Positions 34,677-64,000 of a stretch of DNA of 64,000 nucleotides are shown here, piece by piece. The notes beneath the pieces were generated by a model, which saw nothing but the letters and a program-made list of their open reading frames with translations, was not told the origin of the DNA and did not search any database. Both the position numbers and the translations under genes were made by a program. Every line of letters starts with the position of its first letter. Position 1 is the stretch's first letter. The DNA comes from Rugalucina vietnamica (Eukaryota; Mollusca; Bivalvia; Lucinida; Lucinidae), in contig OZ024875.1 in the NCBI GenBank assembly GCA_964017185.1, positions 64,475,043 to 64,539,042 of the forward strand, written 5' to 3'.

Positions 34677-34917
34677 TGAGCCTCAACGCGAGAAAACCGG
34701 GCTTAGGGGTTTCCGACCAGGTCCGACACAAACCAGCCTGTACAGTCACAGAAGATCGTTAAAAGCTTGAAATTTCGGATTTAGGAAGAAGAGAAATTGT
34801 ACTATCCGTGTAGCGAAAACAAAGGCGCTGATCAGCTTCGCAGTTACTGCGAAACTGATCTGCGCCTTTGTTTTCGCATAGGCAAAAATCCCGTTTTCTC
34901 ATGGCGCGACTCAAATA
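34677..34917. mobile_element. MITE family 1 copy
   Basis: ATGAGCCTCAACGCGAG start, GGTCCGACACAAACCAGCC, GATCAGCTTCGCAGTTACTG / GCGAAACTGATCTGCGCC, CATGGCGCGACTCAAA end. It lies just past the receptor's stop codon and would be in its 3' UTR if transcribed. Confidence 0.85.
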
Positions 34918-34926
34918 TTCCTGGCA

Positions 34927-57724
<22,798 letters not shown>

Positions 57725-57945
57725 CTGAAAATATGTAGGGGCTAAACGTCTCAAACTCATCAAAAGAAGTTTTGGTTTAAAACAATTTGATGTATATAGG
57801 AAAAAAGAGGAAAACTATTATTATAAACTGATGCAAAATTGCTTTTGAGTAGTATATATAAGTTTATATCATGATAAGCAAGGCTAAATGACTATTCTTG
57901 GTCACAAAATCAACCAGCTTGACGGATTTCTCTTTTGAATTGTGC

Positions 57946-58018
57946 CCAGTAGAGGGCCATAAGGTAGACTAGCCATTGATTAATTGAGGGCCATAAGGTA
58001 GACTAGCCATTAGCTAAT
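57946..58018 (+). repeat. Two-copy tandem repeat
   Basis: GAGGGCCATAAGGTAGACTA.. (about 36 bp) twice. Non-coding. Confidence 0.85.
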
Positions 58019-58367
58019 TGTGCACCCTCTTTAAATATTGTATAAATAAATATATAAAAAGTACTTTTTCACATTTTCCTCTACTAAATTTAGTTAGAAG
58101 TATTTGTACTCTTGTATTACAGTGGCAAGGTTTGGTTTGACATTTAGCACAAATCCTTCAGAAGAAATGGTCGCACAGGTGGTGATAATTAAAGGAGAAA
58201 CTCATGGAGAAATGTCACAATGCGCGTCATTATGATAAAATCGTCTTTATGGTGCTAATATTGACAAGACTTTGCGTGAAATTCCCGAATCTAAATACGA
58301 TTAGACTGAAACAAGACCAGCTATTTAATAATGATACAATAATTTCAATACTGGGCTCTATTGGTAC

Positions 58368-58369
58368 AT

Positions 58370-58425
<56 letters not shown>

Positions 58426-58434
58426 GCAGTGCTC

Positions 58435-58478
<44 letters not shown>

Positions 58479-58530
58479 TTTGTTTGTTTGTTTGTTTGTT
58501 TGTTTTTGTGATTTTGTTTTTTGTTTTTGT
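58368..58530 (-). repeat. Double poly(T) tract with (GTTT)n
   Basis: About 50 T, then AATGCAGTGCTC, then about 38 T, then seven GTTT units. On the minus strand these read as two poly(A) tails in series, as if one retroposed tail landed in or beside another. Confidence 0.85.
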
Positions 58531-58777
58531 GATTTCCTTTTAAATGTCAATTCATTTGCAAGTAGGCTAGGAACGACTCACTTTGTTAATATATATTTAC
58601 AAGTTAATAGAAGTACATGTACGTACTGCTATTGTAAATTTTATTGACATTTCCTCCTGAAGTAATTATCAGAAGTGAGTGAAAAGTTGTTGATATAACG
58701 GATGATTGTCAAAAATAACATAGGTTGTACGTACATGTATTAAAACATATAAATATCTGCATGTATATACATATATG

Positions 58778-60024
58778 AGGGTCTGGATGGGGGTCCTGGT
58801 ATTCACTAATCACTATAAAATTAGCCATTTATTCACTGTCATTAAAATTTTGGCTTATTCATTAAAATTAGCTCGACTATTCATTAAAATATGATAATTA
58901 CTAGTCACGCCTTCTTCACCCAGCTAATATCCATAAGCAAATAGGTGTTCCACACCTAAGGCATCCCTTATCTCAAGCCACAAGGACTATGATATTAAAT
59001 TGTAGACTGCTTAGTGCAACCTTGATATAACATCTCGAGAGAAGCATATATAATCTGCTAGACCACAAAGCCTCATAGAAACTTTCCGAAATAGTATACC
59101 GATTTTTTTAGGAAAATCCCTTTTAAATCTGTTGGGAGTATAATCTCCTCCATCTTAACTACTGAATACCCTGAATCTTTAAATACCGAAGATTATTTAA
59201 GAAAAAATGTAATTTCAGGGGTAAAAGTTATAATAAAATGCTGTTGATTTTATTTAGTAAACTAGTCAGCATAGGAGTACTATGTGATTTGTGCTTGCGC
59301 CTGTTTGTACAATACATTTTATTAATGTTTTAATACCGAGCGAGCGAAGCGAGCGAGGAAAATAATGTAGCGTCATATAAATTGCTTGATAGATTTGCAT
59401 TAACATTCTTAGTGCTGCATTGTTTCTGTATAATTATGTTCTGTCATATTAAACAGCAAGATGATGTCCATATCATTATAGGATTGGAACATACATAATA
59501 AGGACAAAGTTGGGTAATAGAATAAAAAATACATATGCATAAGCAAACGAAACAGTGAATTAGTATCTGGCTCAGTAAACATCCCAAATGATTTATTTTT
59601 TCTCTGCCTTCCATGACACCTTTCTTTTTTAATTGGTCCATGAGGAGAGCCCCTACATGCTTGGCTTCCAGACATATGTCTTTCCAAACATTCAAGGATT
59701 TCTGACATATGAATACAACATTTGAACTAAATTTCGTCTGGGGGCGTCCAGACCCCAGGAAAAAAAAAACATAAAATTCTGGAATGTCAGGGAGGTTAAC
59801 TAAGACAATGACACAGCCAAACTTTAGCATATTCATTATTCTTTAAAATGTTATTATTCACTATTCATTATATTACTCTGCAATTCATTAAAAATTTACA
59901 TTTATTCATTATTCTTTAGGACCTCATTATTCATTAATCATTAAATTTTTTGCTCTTTATTCACTCTCATTAAATTTTTTAGGCCATTATTCATTAATCA
60001 TTATACCCCATCCAGACCCTCTTA
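58778..60024. mobile_element. AT-rich element with GAGGGTCTGGATGGGG ends
   Basis: Inverted 16-bp ends GAGGGTCTGGATGGGG / CCCCATCCAGACCCTC, about 1.25 kb. Subterminal parts on both sides are built from ATTCATTAA / ATTCACT repeats. The middle has a minus-strand frame (59444-59836) without a recognised motif and a GAGCGAGCGAAGCGAGCG run. Confidence 0.75.
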
Positions 60025-60044
60025 AATGAGGCATAGAATTTAGA

Positions 60045-60068
60045 GTAAGTAAGTAAGTAAGTAAGTAA
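60045..60068 (+). repeat. (GTAA)n microsatellite
   Basis: Six GTAA units directly after the 58778-60024 element. Confidence 0.9.
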
Positions 60069-60634
60069 TAGTTTATTTTGTTATATGACTGAAGAAAATC
60101 CAGTCTCCTGATTGGCTCATTCAGTATTAATAAATCCTTATATATTTCTGAAACTAGACCAAACTGATGAAAACCAGATCAAACCAGTTCCTGGAGGTTA
60201 ATTATTTTGACAGATTTTCTATATTAACCTCCAAACTCTATAGTCCCCTCCTGAGTACCCAAAAATAGTATCAGCATGAAATTAACATGGGCTATGTGAA
60301 ATTGACATGATTTGATGTATCAACATTCAACAGGTAAACTAAGGACTTTTCATGAGTTTTAACAACAATTTTGTTTTATTTGTGCTCATTTCTCTTTGGC
60401 TGAATGGATATATCTAGAAAGAGTAGCATGCTTTACTTTTTTCTGTGACACTTCTTTTAAACACAAAATAAAAGGCATTCTATTGGGAAACTGCCTTTTA
60501 AAATAGTGCAGAAACGTTTGTTAAAACTTATGAGAAGGACCTTAGTTAGACATTAATTCTGCAATAAGACTTTAGGTCCAAAAATGAAAGTAGAAATTTT
60601 GCATTAATAATCAAAAAGTCATATAACAAAACAT

Positions 60635-60770
60635 TTATTGACTTCAATTTCGGTAGACATAAGGATTTATCTACCCTCAAAAATTATATTCACCTCGGCC
60701 TTACGGCCTCGGTGAATATAATTTTTGTCGGGTAGATAAATCCTTATGTCTACCTCATTGAAGTCAATAA
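60635..60770. mobile_element. 136-bp near-perfect hairpin
   Basis: TTATTGACTTCAAT..GGTAGACATAAGGATTTATC and its inverse, centred on CTCGGCCTTACGGCCTCGG. Two mismatched positions at most are evident outside the centre. A small foldback element or the terminal pair of one. Confidence 0.88.
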
Positions 60771-61159
60771 TTGTATAATAGTGTCACATATCAACTTTAC
60801 AAGCATAAAACAATTTACACAATAAAACAGTTGATATCCAGCCAATAATTGGCTTATGAGACACTCTTATGCATAAGATACATTTTATAATATTTTATAA
60901 TAATACATAAAACAATACATGTACAAACTTATGAAAAGCTAAGACTTACTTTAAAACAGGATACATATATTACAGATTTACAGATTGTGCATCAAATAAT
61001 TCGTATGAAGCATTTGCACACATTGAAAAGTAATAAACCAAATGTCTTTAAACCATAAAAGTTTGCAGATAAAAAAATTAAATATTTATTAAAGTAGTGA
61101 GAATAAGCCAATCTTGATTTTCATAAAAGACGTTCGCTGCTAAGTACAAACACCAGTAG

Positions 61160-61320
61160 ACCTAAAGGAGCGGGTCCGCGAGTCTTTGGGTACTTACTCA
61201 CCAAGACCTGGCACCGGAGCGTCACATAAAGCTTCTCCACGAGCCACCGCCCGCATCTCCAGGAACGTTTGTGCCCAGAGCAAGCGGGGGTCCACTAGTG
61301 TTTGCACCGGGTACTTAAAA
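61160..61320 (-). other. GC-rich island, unassigned
   Basis: About 160 bp, clearly GC-richer than its surroundings. On the minus strand an open stretch reads YPVQTLVDPRLLWAQTFLEM then RAVARGEALC and ends at GTGAGTAAGT, a very good donor, with a weak TTTTAAG acceptor. It could be an orphan exon or part of the LINE 3' region. No family recognised. Confidence 0.3.
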
Positions 61321-61519
61321 TACAACATCATATCTTGAGTAAAAGCAAATACCAAAATGGATATAAATCTAGAATTCTTTAGTGTGCAGTGTTAAATAAT
61401 TATTGTAATAAGCTAAAATGTATTTGGTATGCGCTATCAAAAACATAACCATACCGGCAAATAAATAAAGATGAAATACATATATAATAAATTGCACGAG
61501 AGAAAATATGTTTTCTTAT

Positions 61520-62092
61520 TTAAGATTTGAGTTTTGCATGTCTCCGTCTTCTAAATGCTGCTAAAAGATAGTTTGCAATATTAAATTGCATCTCATCTGA
61601 TTCCATTAAAAAGCGAAGTTTTCCTTCTGAGTTTAAAAGATGGAAATTTGTATTTCGGGCGGATGCTGATTCTGAAAGATCATATCGTAAATCGCTGTAA
61701 AAATCACAGTCAACAAGAAAGTGAGTTTCGTCTTCAATCAAATTACTTGAACAAAACTTACAGAGACGGTCTTGCAGAGGAGTTTTAGGTTTGGAATAGC
61801 GACCCGTTTCAATAGCCAGAGGAAGATTACAACTACGAAATTTTGACAAAATACGGCGTTGGTCTCTTCTCATGTTTAACTTAACGTATGTTTCAACTTT
61901 ATATGTGGATTTGTACAGTCTATAGGTCCGTAGTTTATTACCGTTATTTGCATCTTTGCCATTGCTCAGAATACAACTATTCCAAGCGTCCTTGTCATTT
62001 TCTTCTAGTTTTATCCGGGCTTTGCGCACACATTCTGATTTGCAAGGGCTGTCGGACAAAAGCAGATTATCTACAGCAAGCTTCTCAAACAT
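61520..62092 (-). pseudogene. Non-LTR retrotransposon ORF, C-terminal fragment
   Basis: Frame of 190 codons. RRILSKFRSCNLPLAIETGR, then a zinc knuckle CKFCSSNLIEDETHFLVDC (C-x2-C...H...C) near the end, typical of the region after the reverse transcriptase in LINEs. No RT palm is present, so it is a 5'-truncated copy. Confidence 0.75.
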
Positions 62093-62639
62093 ATTTATTT
62101 AGATGAAAATACAACTTAAGGACACTCATGTATATTCATGATAACAGATTTGAGGTAATATGTGAATCCCCGAGAGAATAAGATACAGAATTTGTAAATT
62201 TTATCTTCATCACTGAAATTACCTAACTAAAACCTAATTTCACTATAACCATTATATTTATTAACTCCTGGTCGACAGAAAGGGGCGAAATTTGTGTTTA
62301 CTTGCTAAATGAGATACGAAAAGATACTGGGTGTCTCCTCAAGCATAAAAAGCTGTCCCGTTGCTTGAAAGATACAAATAAATAGAGCTGAGAGACGCAT
62401 CGATGGCATGCGTTAGCAAACTGTCTGGCTGGGAGGTTTCCCTACCTATGTCGTTGCTGCCGAAAACCTCCAATAAATATCTGAAGTCAGCTAGACTGTG
62501 TCCAGCAACCGCACGCAACAATACAAAACATGAAATAACAGATACAATATAAAAATTGGGACAACAATACAATATACTAATAATGTAGCACGATCCAGAC
62601 AAGTATGAGAACATGAAAAGAATATTAAGGGTTTGATAT

Positions 62640-62770
62640 ACAATTCATTCTGCGTGTATTTGCCAGTCGGGGCAGTGGTAATGTGGCGGAAACCAATGTC
62701 CAGACAGCAAACCACTGCCCTAACAGTTACAAGTACGTGCTTTTATGGTTTGGTGTGTGTGTAACATATT
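62640..62770 (+). repeat. Repeat B, copy 1
   Basis: GTATTTGCCAGTCGGGGCAG, GTGGCGGAAACCAATGTCCA, CCACTGCCC, then GTGCTTTTATGG. Direct copy at 63318-63430. Confidence 0.78.
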
Positions 62771-62789
62771 TTATGCCTCGTTAATTTCA

Positions 62790-63252
62790 CAGCTGAGAAA
62801 CACGTGGTATTGTATACCAACAAATCGATAAATGATCGGGTGACGCACAATGAAATTCTGTTCAATGTTGAGATGTCTCCCATTACGTTTAATCTATTGA
62901 CTGATAGATAGGTGCAGTCAATGCAGAAATTGAACATTTATTGAATGAAAGAAACATATGCAATCCAGATTATTTCGTTTTTACAAACACTTCCGTCCCA
63001 TGAACATATAGTACTTCCCATACAGTAGTATTGAAGTGTTTGCGAAAACGAAATAATCGGGATTTCTTATGTTAGTTTCTTTCAATACATGTTCAATTTC
63101 TGTATTGACTGCACCTATCTGTCAGTCAGTAGAATAAACGCTGTAGGAGAAAACTCGAAAATCTAACGTCAAATTCATTCTCATTTTAGTGTGTGTCACC
63201 CGATCATTTACCTGTTTGTATGTAAACAATACCACGTGATTCTCAGTAGTGA
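62790..63252. mobile_element. Large imperfect palindrome (foldback element)
   Basis: The left arm from GCTGAGAAACACGTGGTATTG and the right arm to CAATACCACGTGATTCTCAG are inverted copies of about 220 bp meeting near 63015. GATTATTTCGTTTT / AAAACGAAATAAT and GATCGGGTGACGCAC / GTGTGTCACCCGATC are matching inner pairs. Scattered mismatches show an old insertion. Confidence 0.82.
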
Positions 63253-63317
63253 ATTTGCTTACTAAATAATTCATTGTGACGTTTTGAATATGTTTAGACT
63301 TGTTGATGTTTTAATTT

Positions 63318-63430
63318 CTAGTATTTGCCAATCGGGACAGTGGTAGTGTGGCGGAAACCAATGTCCAGACAGCACACCACTGTCCCAACAATAATAATTA
63401 TGTGTTTTATGGCCGGCTATGCATGCAACG
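63318..63430 (+). repeat. Repeat B, copy 2
   Basis: GTATTTGCCAATCGGGACAG, GTGGCGGAAACCAATGTCCA. Direct repeat of 62640-62770 flanking the palindrome between them, so the palindrome may sit in duplicated sequence. Confidence 0.75.
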
Positions 63431-63434
63431 TGTT

Positions 63435-63878
63435 CTATGTCTCGTTAAGTTGTTTATTTAAATAGTATTTCTTCACAGACGTTTTGAAAGTGGCAAGACT
63501 TGTTGATTTTCTTATTTCTAGTGGCAAAGCATTCCATAGTTTTGGACCCGTGACAGAAAAAGATTTTTTATAGTATGCCGTTCGTGCAAATGGAACTTTC
63601 AAAATTTCCTGTTCACTTGAACGTAAATTTCTAGTGTTTGTTTCAGAACATTTCGTAAGCAGGCTTGATAAATACTCAGAGGCTTGGCCATTTAGAGACT
63701 TAAAAACCATAATGCAAATATGATATTCCACTCTAATCGAAAAAGTAAGCCAGCCTAGCTCTCGGAACATTTCTTCTGATGGTGTCATGAAGTCTGCTTG
63801 AAGAATAATTCGCGCTGCTCGTTTCTGTAGTTTTAGCAATCTATTGATATTGTAAGTTGAACACTGTCCCCAAATCAT
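63435..63878 (-). pseudogene. Non-LTR retrotransposon reverse transcriptase C-terminal fragment
   Basis: Frame of 147 codons ending at 63435. INRLLKLQKRAARIILQA, ELGWLTFSIRVEYHICIMVF, LNGQASEYLSSL, KLWNALPLEIR match the stereotyped C-terminal domain of CR1/jockey-like LINE proteins. Upstream RT motifs are absent (5' truncation). Confidence 0.85.
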
Positions 63879-64000
63879 GCAGCCATAGTCAAGAATAGGT
63901 AAAATGTAGGAGTTCTATATATATTCTCTGCTTCTTCAATACTTATTCCCGATGCAGTAGAGCGTCTATAAATCTAATATAATAAATAAAATAAATAAAA

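Noticed and set aside
58204-58647. 147-codon frame rich in Phe
   Set aside because: Translation of the poly(T) tracts.
59444-59836. Minus-strand frame as a receptor Sema exon
   Set aside because: No Sema signature and it lies within the inverted-end element at 58778-60024.

Overview
The window looks like a piece of an animal nuclear genome, most likely a marine bivalve mollusc. It is AT-rich. Genes are split into small exons with canonical GT-AG junctions. The space between exons is packed with foldback MITEs, tRNA-derived SINEs and a long repeat carrying GACCTTGACC / GACCAAGATGGCCGCC motifs of the kind common in bivalve assemblies. The organism call is inference.

Three host genes are readable. 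(1) 2010-8056 (+): the C-terminal two thirds of a USP19-type ubiquitin-specific protease, in eight exons whose phases all agree: MYND zinc finger, serine-rich linker, second half of the USP fold, His box and Asp box. The catalytic-Cys half lies left of the window. (2) 34927-57724 (-): a MET/RON-like receptor tyrosine kinase, in 17 phase-consistent exons giving 851 residues: PSI, four IPT/TIG domains, transmembrane segment, kinase domain and a C-terminal YVNF Grb2-type docking site. The Sema domain and start codon were not found. (3) 45495-47058 (+): a two-exon GM2-activator (ML domain) gene nested antisense in a receptor intron.

Between USP19 and the receptor (about 8.1-34.9 kb) there is no host gene I can support. 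The stretch is layered mobile DNA: palindromic MITEs, a 2.6 kb terminal-inverted-repeat transposon inserted in a bivalve repeat, a 145-bp tandem-repeat element, and a 9.2 kb Ty3/gypsy LTR retrotransposon whose 3' LTR is itself split by a 1.8 kb DNA transposon. From 57.7 to 64 kb there are retroposon fragments, large palindromes and low-complexity DNA.

The most striking observation is a recurrent one. Both large genes carry many local tandem duplications of exon fragments, and almost every one includes an exon-intron boundary: a triplicated MYND exon head, five copies of the USP His-box exon, nine copies of an IPT exon tail with its donor, about 14 copies of one acceptor, and single or double copies of kinase exon ends. 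A second theme is a palindromic MITE family that lies within a few bases of three receptor splice donors. A third is a pair of unrelated-looking DNA elements that both start CACGGGG and both have 5-bp target duplications.
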